Positions 45,216-54,194 of a DNA stretch of 64,000 nt are shown here, piece after piece (within the stretch, counting starts at the first letter, position 1; every line of letters starts with the position of its first letter). Location of the stretch: assembly GCF_007859305.1 (NCBI RefSeq), contig NZ_VOHE01000010.1, positions 1 through 64,000 on the forward strand, in the 5' to 3' direction. Origin of the DNA: Luteimonas wenzhouensis (GTDB taxonomy: Bacteria > Pseudomonadota > Gammaproteobacteria > Xanthomonadales > Xanthomonadaceae). The translations under genes and the position numbers were made by a program. Under the pieces are notes generated by a model. The model did no database searches, was not told the origin of the DNA, and saw only the letters and a program-made list of their open reading frames with translations.

Positions 45216-45857
45216 TCAGGACAGGCGTTCGACCACCACCAGGTGGCGCTCGGCGGCCAGCCCGGGCACGTCCAGCCGGTGCACGCCCTCCAGGCGCCAG
45301 CCGGCCGGCAGCGCGGCCAGTTCGGTGTCCGGGCGCTGGCCCTTCATCGCCAGCAGCCGGCCGCCCGGGCGGACCAGGTGCCCGCCCACGGCCAGGATCT
45401 CGGCCAGCGGCGCCAGCGCGCGCGCGGTGATCGCATCATGGGCACCCGGTTCATCCAGCGCCTCGGCGCGCGTTTCGGCCACCCGCGCGTTGGCCAGGCC
45501 CAGCTGGCGCACCGCTTCGCGCAGGAAGCGCGCCTTCTTGCCGTTGGACTCGACCAGGGTGACCTGCAGGTCGGGGCGCGCGATCGCCAGCGGGATGCCG
45601 GGCAGGCCGGCGCCCGTGCCCAGGTCGGCCAGACGCTGCAGGCCCTCGGTGTGCGCCGCGATCGCCAGCGAATCGAGCAGGTGCAGGACCACCATCTGCC
45701 GCGGATCGCGCACCGCGGTCAGGTTGTAGGCGGCATTCCAGCGCTGCAGCAGCGCCAGGTAGTCGAGCAGCGGGCCGGCCAGCGCGGCGTCGAGCCCGAG
45801 CGCGGCCAGGCCGGATTCGACGGTCCCGCGCAGCGCGTCGGGGGAGGATGCGGTCAT
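45216..45857 (-). CDS. rsmG: 16S rRNA (guanine527-N7)-methyltransferase RsmG
   Basis: The 213-residue SAM-dependent methyltransferase has [34 protein letters not shown] and the SAM-binding loop [28 protein letters not shown]. It modifies G527 of 16S rRNA; loss gives low-level streptomycin resistance in other bacteria. Its start overlaps the stop of the phosphopantetheinyl transferase gene (ATGA). Confidence 0.96.
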   Translation of the reverse strand: MTASSPDALRGTVESGLAALGLDAALAGPLLDYLALLQRWNAAYNLTAVRDPRQMVVLHLLDSLAIAAHTEGLQRLADLGTGAGLPGIPLAIARPDLQVTLVESNGKKARFLREAVRQLGLANARVAETRAEALDEPGAHDAITARALAPLAEILAVGGHLVRPGGRLLAMKGQRPDTELAALPAGWRLEGVHRLDVPGLAAERHLVVVERLS

Positions 45858-46504
45858 CGCGCCATTGTAGGACCGGGCGCGACGTCCGCCGCCGGCGAGG
45901 GCCGCCAGGCCAGGGTGGCCAGGTAGCCGGGCGTCGGCGTGAACGCATGCAGGCGCCAGTCACCGGGCGCGCCCAGGGCCGGGTCGCAGGCGTGCAGCCG
46001 CCAGCCGTCCGGTTCGCGGGTGAACTCGAGCTTCTCCAGGCCGAACGCGATGCCGTGGCCGTGGGCCTTGAGCACCGCCTCCTTGGCGCACCACAGGCGC
46101 ACGAACCAGTCTTCGGCCTCGGCCGCCGGCAGCGCCGCCAGCAGCGCCGCCTCGCGCGGGGTGAAGAAGCGGCGCGCCAGGGTCATCGCCCGCGGCCGCG
46201 GGCGCAGCCACTCGATGTCCGCGCCCACCCGGGCGCCGCGCGCCAGCGCCACCAGCAGGCGTTCGCCGCTGTGGCTCCAGTTCGCGTCCAGGCCGGCGTG
46301 GGCGGGGCCCAGGTGTGGGCGGCCGCGGGCATCGCGCCAGAGCCCGAGCGCCTCCTCGTCCACCGCCAGCTGCGCCGCCAGCCAGCGCCGGGCCTGCGGT
46401 TCGGCCCGCTCGCCGCGCCGGTACGGGCCCCAGGCGCAGCGCACCGCGCCCAGGTCGAGGCTGTCGGGCGGGTGGGGCATCGGCGGGCCGGACTCGGTCT
46501 CCAT
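45854..46504 (-). CDS. 4'-phosphopantetheinyl transferase
   Basis: This 216-residue Sfp/AcpT-type enzyme has [29 protein letters not shown] (GxDIE metal motif) and [20 protein letters not shown] (WxxKEA). It transfers the phosphopantetheine arm from CoA to carrier proteins. It stands back to back with an aryl-polyene-type AMP ligase gene (52 bases), so the xanthomonadin ACP at 60542 is a likely substrate. The ATG at 46504 is used; an in-frame ATG eight codons later is possible. Confidence 0.9.
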   Translation of the reverse strand: METESGPPMPHPPDSLDLGAVRCAWGPYRRGERAEPQARRWLAAQLAVDEEALGLWRDARGRPHLGPAHAGLDANWSHSGERLLVALARGARVGADIEWLRPRPRAMTLARRFFTPREAALLAALPAAEAEDWFVRLWCAKEAVLKAHGHGIAFGLEKLEFTREPDGWRLHACDPALGAPGDWRLHAFTPTPGYLATLAWRPSPAADVAPGPTMAR

Positions 46505-46556
46505 GGGCCGGCCAGCGTAAGCTAGCGGCCGGACGGCGTGAACTGCGCGGAGAAGA

Positions 46557-47951
46557 ATGTCGGCGGCGATCGGGCACCACACCGCACCCATGCACGCGCC
46601 ATCGCCGCTGCCGACGGGCGATGGCGCGCGGGCCTTTGCATTCGACGGCGCGCATGTGGTCAGCGCCGCCGCGTTCGCCGGGCACGTGCGCGCGCTGGCG
46701 GCGCGGCTGCCGCGCGCCGGCTTCGCGGTGAACCTGTGCGAGGACCGTTACCGGTTCCTGGTCGCGTTCTGCGCGGTGGCCGTGCGCGGGCAGGTGAACC
46801 TGCTGCCGCCGACCCGGACCCGGGCCGCGATCGACGAGGTGCGCGCGCGCCATCCCGACAGCTACTGCATCGGCGACGGCGAGGCCTGCGGCTGCGACGC
46901 GGGACTGCTGCCGAGCGGGAGCCACTTCGTGCACCTGCCGCAGCGGCTGCCCTGGCTCGACGGTCCGCCACTGCGGGTGCCCGACGAAGCGGTGGTCGCG
47001 ATCGGCTTCACCTCCGGCAGCACCGGTACGCCGATGCCGCACGCCAAGACGCTGGGCGCGCTGCGCGCCAGCACCGCGCGCAACCTGGCCGCGCTCGAGA
47101 GCCTGTGGCCGGCGGGCATGCAACCGCAGGTGGTGGCGACGGTGCCGCCGCAGCACATGTACGGGATCGAGATGTCGGTGGTGCTGCCGCTGCTCGGGCC
47201 GGTGGCGGTGCACCGCGGGCGCCCGTTCTTTCCCGAGGACATCGCCCGCGCCCTGCACGAGGCCGCCGCGCCGCGGCTGCTGGTGACCACCCCGGTGCAC
47301 CTGCGCGCGCTGGTCGGCTCGGGCGTGGCGCTGCCGCCGATGGCGGGGATCGTGAGCGCGACCGCGCCGCTGCCGCAGGCGCTGGCGGCCGAGGCCGAGG
47401 CGCGCTGCGGCTGCGAGGTGCGCGAGACCTTCGGCTCCACCGAAACCTGCATCATCGCCAGCCGCCGGACCGCCCTCGGCGAGGCCTGGCGGCTGTTCCC
47501 CGGCGTGCGGCTGGAGCCGCGGCCCGACGGCAGCCTGGTCACGGTGCCGGGGCTGCCCGCGCCGGTGCTGCTCGCCGACGTGGTCGAGCTGCGCGGCGAA
47601 GGCCGCTTCGAACTGCGCGGTCGCCAGGCCGACCTGCTCGAGATCGCCGGCAAGCGCGCGTCGCTGGCCGACCTGACCCGGCGCCTGCTGGAGGTGCCGG
47701 GCGTGGACGACGGCGCGGTGTTCCAGCTCGACGACGAGCGTGCGGGGGTGCGCCGGGTGGCGGCGGTCTACGCCAGCGCCACGCTCGACGAACAGGCGGT
47801 GCGCGAGGCGTTGCGTCGCAGCATCGACCCGGCCTTCCTGCCGCGTCCGCTGCGGCGGGTGGCGGCGCTGCCGCGCAACGACACCGGCAAGCTGCCGCGC
47901 GCGGCACTGCTGCGCCTGTTGCACTGCGGCGAAGACCGCGCGGGGTGCTGA
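46557..47951 (+). CDS. xanA2: AMP-binding acyl/aryl-ACP ligase of xanthomonadin/aryl polyene type
   Basis: This 464-residue adenylate-forming enzyme is shorter than usual CoA ligases. The P-loop reads GFTSGSTGTPMPHAKTLG. FGSTETCIIASRR, GRQADLLEIAGKRASLADLTRRL and PRNDTGKLPRAAL (catalytic Lys) are present. This set fits ApeH/XanA2 proteins, which charge 3-hydroxybenzoate onto an acyl carrier protein to start pigment synthesis. It is divergent from the phosphopantetheinyl transferase. The rest of the pigment genes (xanB2, ACP and others) lie 11-17 kb to the right. Symbol by homology only. Confidence 0.78.
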   Translation: MSAAIGHHTAPMHAPSPLPTGDGARAFAFDGAHVVSAAAFAGHVRALAARLPRAGFAVNLCEDRYRFLVAFCAVAVRGQVNLLPPTRTRAAIDEVRARHPDSYCIGDGEACGCDAGLLPSGSHFVHLPQRLPWLDGPPLRVPDEAVVAIGFTSGSTGTPMPHAKTLGALRASTARNLAALESLWPAGMQPQVVATVPPQHMYGIEMSVVLPLLGPVAVHRGRPFFPEDIARALHEAAAPRLLVTTPVHLRALVGSGVALPPMAGIVSATAPLPQALAAEAEARCGCEVRETFGSTETCIIASRRTALGEAWRLFPGVRLEPRPDGSLVTVPGLPAPVLLADVVELRGEGRFELRGRQADLLEIAGKRASLADLTRRLLEVPGVDDGAVFQLDDERAGVRRVAAVYASATLDEQAVREALRRSIDPAFLPRPLRRVAALPRNDTGKLPRAALLRLLHCGEDRAGC

Positions 47952-48039
47952 CACCACCGTCACGACACCGCTGCCAGCATGAAGTCCACTCCGCGCATGC
48001 GTGCGTCGAGCCCGACTTCACCTGACAGGAGGCAGCACA

Positions 48040-48306
48040 ATGGGCATCATCATCTGGCTCATCGTCGGCGGCATCGTGGGCTGGCTCGCCAGCATCATCA
48101 TGAAGCGCGACGCGCAGCAGGGCATCATCCTCAACATCGTGGTCGGCATCGTCGGTGCACTGATCGGCGGTTGGCTGATCGGGCCGCTGCTGGGCGCCGG
48201 GTCGATCAACGACGGCATTTCGGTGATGAGCTTCATCGTGTCGTTGCTGGGCGCGATCATCCTGCTCGCGATCGTCAACCTGTTCCGCCGCGGCAGCGTC
48301 CGCTGA
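48040..48306 (+). CDS. GlsB/YeaQ/YmgE family stress membrane protein
   Basis: The 88-residue protein has three hydrophobic segments with the glycine patterns of the transglycosylase-associated (GlsB/YeaQ/YmgE) family: IIIWLIVGGIVGWLASIIMKRD, GIILNIVVGIVGALIGGWLIGPLLG and ISVMSFIVSLLGAIILLAIVNLFRR. AGGAGG lies nine bases before the ATG, and a perfect intrinsic terminator follows. These inner-membrane proteins are often stress-induced; the mechanism is unknown. Confidence 0.93.
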   Translation: MGIIIWLIVGGIVGWLASIIMKRDAQQGIILNIVVGIVGALIGGWLIGPLLGAGSINDGISVMSFIVSLLGAIILLAIVNLFRRGSVR

Positions 48307-48338
48307 CGCGCGGTTTCCTCTCTCTTGCTCCAGACGGT

Positions 48339-48363
48339 GCCCGGCCTTGGCCGGGCTTTTTTT
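48339..48363 (+). terminator. Intrinsic terminator
   Basis: GCCCGGCC-TT-GGCCGGGC followed by seven T residues, 33 bases after the GlsB-family stop; a textbook rho-independent terminator. Confidence 0.95.
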
Positions 48364-48508
48364 CGCGTGGGCGCGAGGCCGGCGGCGGCCGCGTCGCCTT
48401 CGCGTTCCGGGCTGCCACGTGAACGGTTCCGCGCCTGCGCGGGGGATTCACGTCGGCTTGCGCGCCCGCCCGCCAGCATGCGCGTTCCCCCTACGAGGAG
48501 TGCAGCTG

Positions 48509-48952
48509 ATGCAACGTCCGATCCGATTCCGCAAGGCGTGGCTGGCCGTGGCCCTGGTCGCCGCCGCGGGCGCCGCCGGCGCCCAGGACCCCGGCAAGGT
48601 CCTGACCGAGGCCGAGGTCCGCGCCAAGATCGAGGCCGAGGGCTACACCAACGTCCACGACGTCGAGTTCGACGACGGCGTCTGGACCGCCGACGCGCGC
48701 AGTGCCGACGGCAAGCGCGTGGACCTGTCGATCGATCCGCGCACCGGCCAGGTTTTCCCCGACCACCAGGTGTCGAAGCTGGGCAAGGCCGATATCGAGG
48801 CGCGCCTGGCCACCGCCGGCTACAGCGACGTGCACGACGTCGAGTTCGACGACGGCGTGTGGAAGGCAGAGGCCCGCGATTCCTCGGGCCGCAAGGTCGA
48901 GCTGCGCCTGGACCCGGAGGAAGGCCGCATTATCGGCGAACACCGCGACTGA
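48509..48952 (+). CDS. Exported PepSY-like protein with two tandem repeats
   Basis: The 147-residue protein has a signal peptide (AWLAVALVAAAGAAGAQD) and two PepSY-type repeats of about 57 residues. Each contains a VxxKIExxGYxxVHDVEFDDGVWxAxARxxxGxxVxLxxDPxxG pattern (repeat 1 about residues 33-85, repeat 2 about 90-145). The two repeats share a 26-base identical DNA stretch, evidence of recent internal duplication. GAGGAG precedes the ATG by eight bases, and a strong terminator follows. PepSY domains usually inhibit proteases or bind metals in the periplasm; the partner is unknown. Confidence 0.88.
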   Translation: MQRPIRFRKAWLAVALVAAAGAAGAQDPGKVLTEAEVRAKIEAEGYTNVHDVEFDDGVWTADARSADGKRVDLSIDPRTGQVFPDHQVSKLGKADIEARLATAGYSDVHDVEFDDGVWKAEARDSSGRKVELRLDPEEGRIIGEHRD

Positions 48953-48972
48953 CCGCCGCGCGCTTGACCCGG

Positions 48973-49007
48973 GCCGATGGCCACCCGCAAGGTGGCCATC
49001 GGCTTTT
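48973..49007 (+). terminator. Intrinsic terminator after the PepSY gene
   Basis: GCCGATGGCCACC-CGCAA-GGTGGCCATCGGC and TTTT form a 13-base perfect stem. An ATG inside the left arm (48977) could be mistaken for the start of the next gene; the stem argues against that. Confidence 0.9.
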
Positions 49008-49024
49008 CCATGCCCGGAGGCGAC

Positions 49025-50110
49025 ATGGCGGTCCCGCAGGAACTCGAGCGCTACGTGCGCGACGCACTCGCCGCCGGCATGCCGCGGCCGCAGGTGGAAG
49101 CGACCCTGCTCGGCGCCGGCTGGGGCCAGGCCCAGGTGCGCGCCGCGCTGGCCGGATACGCCGACATCGCCGGCCCGGTGCCGGTGCCGCGCCCGCGTCG
49201 GCAGCTGTCGGCGCGCGAGGCGTTCGAGTATCTGCTGCTGTTCGCCACCCTGTACCTGTCGGCCTGGCACCTGGGCAGCCTGCTGTTCGACCTGGTCGAC
49301 CACGTCCTGCCCGACCCGGCCGATCCGGCCTACCGGCTACGCCGCCTGGGCCCGTCGATGCGCTGGTCGATCTCGGCCCTGGTGGTCGCGTTCCCGCTGT
49401 TCGCCTGGCTGGCCCGCCGCATCGGCGGCGACGTGGCGCGCGAGCCGGTGCGGCGGCTGTCGCCGGTGCGGCGCTGGCTGACCTACCTCACCCTGTTCAT
49501 CGCCGCCTCGGTGCTGGTCGGCGACCTGGTGGCGCTGGTCTACAACGTCCTGGGCGGCGAGGCCAGCCTGCGCTTCGTGCTCAAGGTGGCGGTGGTCGGC
49601 GTGATCGCCGGGGCGGTGTTCGGCTACTACCTGTCCGACCTGCGCCGCGACGAGACCGGCGGCGACGGTCGCGGCCTGGGCCGGGGGCTGGTGGTGGCCG
49701 CGGCGGTGGCGGCAGTGGCGGCAGTGGCCTGCGCCATCGCCGTGATCGGCACGCCGCCGGCGCAGCGCCAGGCGCGGCTCGACGAGCGCCGGGTCGACGA
49801 CCTGCGCCAGCTGCAGGCCGCGATCGCCGACCATGCGCGCCGCGAGGGCCGGCTGCCGGCCTCGCTCGAGCCGCTGGCCGACGCGACCGGCCGCCACCTG
49901 AACCTGGTCGACCCGCTGGGCCGGACCCCCTACGTGTACGCGCCGGGCGAGGGCGGGCGCTACCGGCTGTGCGCGGAGTTCGCCACCGATACCCGCGGCG
50001 AGGCCTGGCCCGGCGGGCGCGCGGACGAAGGCTGGCGCCACCCGGCCGGTCGCCACTGCTTCGAGCGCGTGCTGTCGGCGGAGGCGGCGCGCGCGCCCGC
50101 GGTCGACTGA
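49025..50110 (+). CDS. Membrane protein with DUF5671-like domain
   Basis: The 361-residue protein has an N-terminal soluble helix pair (LERYVRDALAAGMPRPQVEATLLGAGW, resembling a UBA-like/DUF fold), then four to five membrane segments (FEYLLLFATLYLSAWHLGSLLFDL is typical of DUF5671; SISALVVAFPLFAWLARRIGG; WLTYLTLFIAASVLVGDLVALVYN; VLKVAVVGVIAGAVFGYYLSDLRRDE), and a C-terminal periplasmic-type domain. GGAGG lies four bases before this ATG, which is preferred over the one inside the upstream terminator. Function unknown. Confidence 0.82.
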   Translation: MAVPQELERYVRDALAAGMPRPQVEATLLGAGWGQAQVRAALAGYADIAGPVPVPRPRRQLSAREAFEYLLLFATLYLSAWHLGSLLFDLVDHVLPDPADPAYRLRRLGPSMRWSISALVVAFPLFAWLARRIGGDVAREPVRRLSPVRRWLTYLTLFIAASVLVGDLVALVYNVLGGEASLRFVLKVAVVGVIAGAVFGYYLSDLRRDETGGDGRGLGRGLVVAAAVAAVAAVACAIAVIGTPPAQRQARLDERRVDDLRQLQAAIADHARREGRLPASLEPLADATGRHLNLVDPLGRTPYVYAPGEGGRYRLCAEFATDTRGEAWPGGRADEGWRHPAGRHCFERVLSAEAARAPAVD

Positions 50111-50123
50111 AGCTGCCGCGGGC

Positions 50124-50897
50124 TCAGCGCGCCAGCGTCACCCACGCCGGCGCGTGGTCGCTGGGACGTTCCCAGGTGCGCGGTTCGCGATCGACCCCGG
50201 ACGCCGCGGCCTCGGCGCGCAGCGCCTCCGACACCAGGGTCAGGTCGATGCGCAGGCCCAGGTTGCGGCGGAACGCGGCCTGGCGGTAGTCCCACCAGCT
50301 GAAGATGCCCGCCTCCTCGTGGTGCAGGCGGAAGCCGTCGTGCAGGCCCAGCGCCAGCAGCCGCCGCAGCGCGGCGCGTTCGGCGGTCGAGGTCAGGATG
50401 TGGTCGTCGTTCCAGAGGGTCGGGTCGTGGACGTCGCGGTCGTCAGGCGCGATGTTGAAGTCGCCCAGCACCACCATGCGCGGGTGGCGCTGCAGCTCCT
50501 GCGCCAGCCAGCCGTGCACCGCGTCGAGCCAGCGCAGCTTGTAGGCGTACTTCTCGGTGCCCACGTCCTGGCCGTTGACCACGTACAGGTTGACGATGCG
50601 CACCCCGTCCACGGTGGCGGCGATCACCCGTTTCTGGTCGTCCTCGAAGCCGGGGATGCCCATCTGCACGTCGTCGAGCGCGCGGTCGCGGGCCAGGATC
50701 GCCACGCCGTTGTAGGTCTTCTGCCCGTGGAACACGCTGCGGTAGCCGAGCGCGGCCAGCGCCGCGTCCGGGAAGCGCTCGTCCTCGAGCTTGGTTTCCT
50801 GCAGGCCCACCACGTCCGGCTGCGCGTCGCGCAGCCAGCGTTCCAGGTGCGGCAGGCGCACGTTGAGCGAGTTGACGTTCCAGCTGGCGATCTTCAT
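50124..50897 (-). CDS. xthA: Exodeoxyribonuclease III
   Basis: The 257-residue AP endonuclease/3'-5' exonuclease of the EEP family has [27 protein letters not shown] (metal Glu), [18 protein letters not shown] (Asp/Asn), [11 protein letters not shown] and [10 protein letters not shown] (catalytic His). It removes abasic-site and blocked 3' ends in base-excision repair. Full length, convergent with the DUF5671 gene. Confidence 0.97.
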   Translation of the reverse strand: MKIASWNVNSLNVRLPHLERWLRDAQPDVVGLQETKLEDERFPDAALAALGYRSVFHGQKTYNGVAILARDRALDDVQMGIPGFEDDQKRVIAATVDGVRIVNLYVVNGQDVGTEKYAYKLRWLDAVHGWLAQELQRHPRMVVLGDFNIAPDDRDVHDPTLWNDDHILTSTAERAALRRLLALGLHDGFRLHHEEAGIFSWWDYRQAAFRRNLGLRIDLTLVSEALRAEAAASGVDREPRTWERPSDHAPAWVTLAR

Positions 50898-50933
50898 CCG
50901 GCGCGCGGCGTCCTGTTCCTGGGCCGGACCATG

Positions 50934-53090
50934 TTAGCCCCGTGCGTCGCGCGGTGGCGGCCCGGGGCGGGAACGCGCCGTCGCGGCGGCGGGCGCGGCC
51001 TTGCCGCGCAGCAGCCGCTCGGCCGCGGCCTCGTCCAGCGGGCGGCCGAGCAGGAAGCCCTGGCCGTCGTCGCAGGCCAGCGCGCTGAGCTGGGCCAGCT
51101 GCTCGGCGTCCTCGATGCCGCCGCCGACCACGCTCATGCCCAGGCCGTGGGCGGTGGCGATCACCGCGGCCACCACCTCGCGCTGGCCGAGGTCGGCGAA
51201 GCGCGCCAGCTTGACCACGCTCACCGGGATCCGCGGCAGCCGCGCCAGCGACGTGACCGAGGCGCCGAAGTCGTCCACCGCCAGCTGCACCCCCATCGCG
51301 CCCAGCGCGGCGAGGGTGGATTCGACCCGCGGGTCGTCGTGGATCAGTTCGCGTTCGCTGATCTCCAGCCGCAGCGAGGAGGGCGCCACGCCGTGCGCCT
51401 GGAGCGCGCTGCGCACCTGGTCGACCAGGGCGGCCGAGCGCAGCTGGCTGCCGGAGACGTTCACCGCCATGCTCAGCGGTTCGCGGTCGTGGTCGCCGTC
51501 GCCGGCATGGGCCGACCAGGCGGCCAGGCGTGCGCACGCGGCGTCGAGCACCCACGCCCCGATCTGCCCCATCAGCCCGGCGCGCTCGGCGGTCGGCAGG
51601 AATTCGCCCGGCAGCAGCACGCCGCGGACCGGGTGGCGCCAGCGCAGCAGCGCCTCGAAGCCGAGCAGGCGCTGGTCCGACAGCGACAGCAGCGGCTGGT
51701 AGGCGAGCATGAACTGGCCGCGGTCGACCGCGTGCTGGAGTTCGGCCGCCAGCTGCAGGTGGTCGTCGTTCTCGCCGTCGGCGGCCGCGTCGAAGACGTG
51801 GAAGCCGTTGCGCCCGTGCTGCTTGACCCGGTACATCGCGGTATCGGCGTCGCGCAGCAGGTCCGCCGGGCGCGCGTTCGGATCGCCGGTCACCGAAACG
51901 CCCACGCTGGCCGACAACGGCAGCTGCAGTCCGTTGCCGACCGCGAACGGGTCGGCGAGCGCGGCGACCACGCGCCCGGCCAGGGCGCGCACGTCGGCAT
52001 CGCCCTGCACGTTCTCGCACAGCATCACGAACTCGTCGCCGCCCAGGCGCGCGACGGTGTCCTCGCGGCGGCCGACCGCAGACAGCCGGCGCGCGAGTTC
52101 CATCAGCACCTCGTCGCCGACCTCGTGCCCGTAGGAGTCGTTGATCGCCTTGAAGTGGTCGACGTCGATGAATACCAGCGCGACCTTGCCGGGGCTGCGC
52201 TCCAGGCGCAGCATCGCCTGGCCGAGGCGGTCCATCAGCAGGTACCGGTTGGCCAGCCCGGTGACCGGATCGTGCATGGCCTGGTGGGCGAGCGCGCGCT
52301 CGGCGAGCTTGGCCTGGGTGACGTCGCGGGTGGAGGTCAGCACCCCGACCACGGCACCGGAGACGTCGGTTTCCGGCGACAAGGTGGTGTGGAACCAGCC
52401 CTCCTTGCCGTCGGGCAGGGCCATGGAGAATTCGTGCTCGCGCGGGGTGCCGGTCTCGAGCACTTCGCGCAGCGCGGCTTCCCAGGTGTCCAGGCCGGGA
52501 AGGTCGGGGACGAGCTCGCGGTCGGTGCGCCCGATCAGTGCGTCGAGCCGCAGCCCGCGCAGGCGCTCGCCGGCCGGGTTCACGTAGCGGTAGCGCAGGT
52601 CCGGCGAGTACTGGGCGATGGCGTCGGAGGAGCCGTTGAGCACCGCACGCAGCTGCGCCTCGACCCGTGCCAGTTCGGCGCTGGCCGCGGCCGAGCGCTC
52701 GGCCAGCCGTTCCATCGCCTGCTCGGCCACCACCCGGCGGGTGATATCGCGCGAGATGCCGAAGGTGCCGATGATCCGGCCGTCGAGGTCGCGCAGCGGG
52801 AACTTGCTGGTCGAGACCCAGCGCGTGGGCCGGTCGACGAAGCTCTCGCACTCCTCCAGGTCGATGATCGGCTTGCCGGTGCGGATGATCTCCTGCTCGT
52901 CGGCCAGCGCCGCGGCCGCGTGGGCCTCGGCGAACAGGTCGAAGTCGGTCAGCAGGTACATCTGTTCCTGGGTCAGGCCGTGGCGCTGCGCCATGCCCAG
53001 GCTGACCCGCAGGAAGCGGCTCTGCAGGTCCTTGAAATAGATGACCTCCTCCGCGCTGTCGAGCAGGTTGCGGATCCAGATCCGGTCCAT
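50934..53090 (-). CDS. PAS-PAS-GGDEF-EAL protein with degenerate EAL domain
   Basis: The 718-residue protein reads two PAS domains (about 5-125 and 140-270), a GGDEF domain with intact RLGGDEF (about residue 365), and a C-terminal EAL domain (about 450-700). The EAL start FEALLRW and the NVSGSQL, EISE and VDDFG metal residues are present, but loop 6 reads DFGASVTS instead of DFGTGYSS, KID is KLA, and EGVE is GGIE, so the general-base Glu is lost. It should make cyclic-di-GMP and probably not hydrolyse it. The ATG at 53090 is chosen; a GTG 12 codons upstream (53126) is possible. Confidence 0.9.
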   Translation of the reverse strand: MDRIWIRNLLDSAEEVIYFKDLQSRFLRVSLGMAQRHGLTQEQMYLLTDFDLFAEAHAAAALADEQEIIRTGKPIIDLEECESFVDRPTRWVSTSKFPLRDLDGRIIGTFGISRDITRRVVAEQAMERLAERSAAASAELARVEAQLRAVLNGSSDAIAQYSPDLRYRYVNPAGERLRGLRLDALIGRTDRELVPDLPGLDTWEAALREVLETGTPREHEFSMALPDGKEGWFHTTLSPETDVSGAVVGVLTSTRDVTQAKLAERALAHQAMHDPVTGLANRYLLMDRLGQAMLRLERSPGKVALVFIDVDHFKAINDSYGHEVGDEVLMELARRLSAVGRREDTVARLGGDEFVMLCENVQGDADVRALAGRVVAALADPFAVGNGLQLPLSASVGVSVTGDPNARPADLLRDADTAMYRVKQHGRNGFHVFDAAADGENDDHLQLAAELQHAVDRGQFMLAYQPLLSLSDQRLLGFEALLRWRHPVRGVLLPGEFLPTAERAGLMGQIGAWVLDAACARLAAWSAHAGDGDHDREPLSMAVNVSGSQLRSAALVDQVRSALQAHGVAPSSLRLEISERELIHDDPRVESTLAALGAMGVQLAVDDFGASVTSLARLPRIPVSVVKLARFADLGQREVVAAVIATAHGLGMSVVGGGIEDAEQLAQLSALACDDGQGFLLGRPLDEAAAERLLRGKAAPAAATARSRPGPPPRDARG

Positions 53091-53283
53091 GCCGTCGCCC
53101 AGGGGCGGGCCGCCCGGCCCGTTCACCGGCGCCCCCCGGGGTGCCGGGCGCGCGGACGCGGCCGGTGCTGGCGCGACGGGACCCCCATCCGTGGGCGAGG
53201 CAAGGGACAGGACATGTGCAGGCCGGTGCGGGTGGGTCGCAATCGGTAACGGCGGCGGCGGCCGGGGCTTGAGTCGCGGCCGC

Positions 53284-54189
53284 TCAGGCCAGGCCGCGCG
53301 CCTGCAGGATCCGCCACGCCGCGCTCTTCAGGTCGATGTCGAACCGGCGCAGGTTGCCGGGGTGGAGGTCGGCCATGAACAGCGCCCGCCAGTACCGCTG
53401 CAGTCGCCGCGGCACCGCGGCCCACGGGAGGTCGGGGTCGGCATCGGCGCCGAGCGCGGCCATCAGCGCGGCCGGGCCGCCCGGGGCCGCGCGCCGTCCG
53501 GGGCCGGTGGCGGCGAGCAGCGCCGACCGCAGGCGCGCGTGGAGCTGTTCGGGCATCGACTGCGCCTGCATCGCCACCGGCGCCAGCGGCGCCGAGGCCT
53601 CCGCCAGGCCCGGCTGGCCCTGGCGCCAGCTGCGGTACAGGCGCCGGGTCGCGATCAGCCACGGCGCGGGCGGCGGCGGGCGGGCGCTGGCCGGCGCGAT
53701 CACCGCCACGCACGGGCTGCGGTCGCCGGTGGCGGCGGCCAGCCGCGCGGCCACGCCATCGCCTGCCGCGCACACCAGCAGCAGGTTGCCGCGGGTGGCC
53801 AGGTTCAGCCGCGCCAGGTGCGGGGCCAGTGCGTCCCAGCCGGCCCGGCCGCGGCCGCCGTCGCGTTCCGGGCCGGCGAGCCCGTCCGGGTCGCAGTCCG
53901 CGTCCAGGTGCAGGATCGGGCTGGCGCGGGCGTCGCGGGCGAACCAGCTGGCGGCCTTGATCGCCGAGACCACGTCGGTGCGGCCCCGGCAATCGACCAG
54001 CCGCGCCCAGCCCGGGTGCCGGTCCTCGAGCCAGCGGTGCAGCGCGGTCCCGGGCTGCGGGCCGCGCCCGTCGCGCCACTGCACGATCCAGACCCCGGTG
54101 GTGGCGATGTCCTCCAGCGGCGGCGGCCGCGGCAGGGCGTCGCCCAGCGCGTCGTCGTCCGGGTCGGGGGCGCGCGGCGACACGGTCAT
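53284..54189 (-). CDS. Unidentified protein, possible inactive caspase/CHAT-like fold
   Basis: This is a 301-residue soluble protein with no signal or membrane segment. I do not recognise a named family. The N-terminal half (VWIVQWRDG, then AIKAASWFARD, SPILHLDADCDPDGL, LNLATRGNLLLVCAAGDGVAARL) has the beta-alpha rhythm and spacing of caspase/CHAT-like proteins, in which HG and a Cys are catalytic, but those positions read DC and GD here. The C-terminal half is Arg/Pro-rich and helical (WRALFMADLHPGNLRRFDIDLKS). It begins five bases after the aldehyde dehydrogenase stop, so the two are likely cotranscribed. Confidence 0.6.
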   Translation of the reverse strand: MTVSPRAPDPDDDALGDALPRPPPLEDIATTGVWIVQWRDGRGPQPGTALHRWLEDRHPGWARLVDCRGRTDVVSAIKAASWFARDARASPILHLDADCDPDGLAGPERDGGRGRAGWDALAPHLARLNLATRGNLLLVCAAGDGVAARLAAATGDRSPCVAVIAPASARPPPPAPWLIATRRLYRSWRQGQPGLAEASAPLAPVAMQAQSMPEQLHARLRSALLAATGPGRRAAPGGPAALMAALGADADPDLPWAAVPRRLQRYWRALFMADLHPGNLRRFDIDLKSAAWRILQARGLA

Positions 54190-54194
54190 GGCCT

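Noticed and set aside
43313-45857. Chromosome origin near parAB/rsmG
   Set aside because: Gene order hints at origin proximity, but no parS, DnaA-box cluster, dnaA, gidA or rpmH was seen in the window.
48977-49024. Upstream ATG as start of the DUF5671-like gene
   Set aside because: It lies in the left arm of a strong intrinsic terminator; the ATG at 49025 has GGAGG at good spacing.
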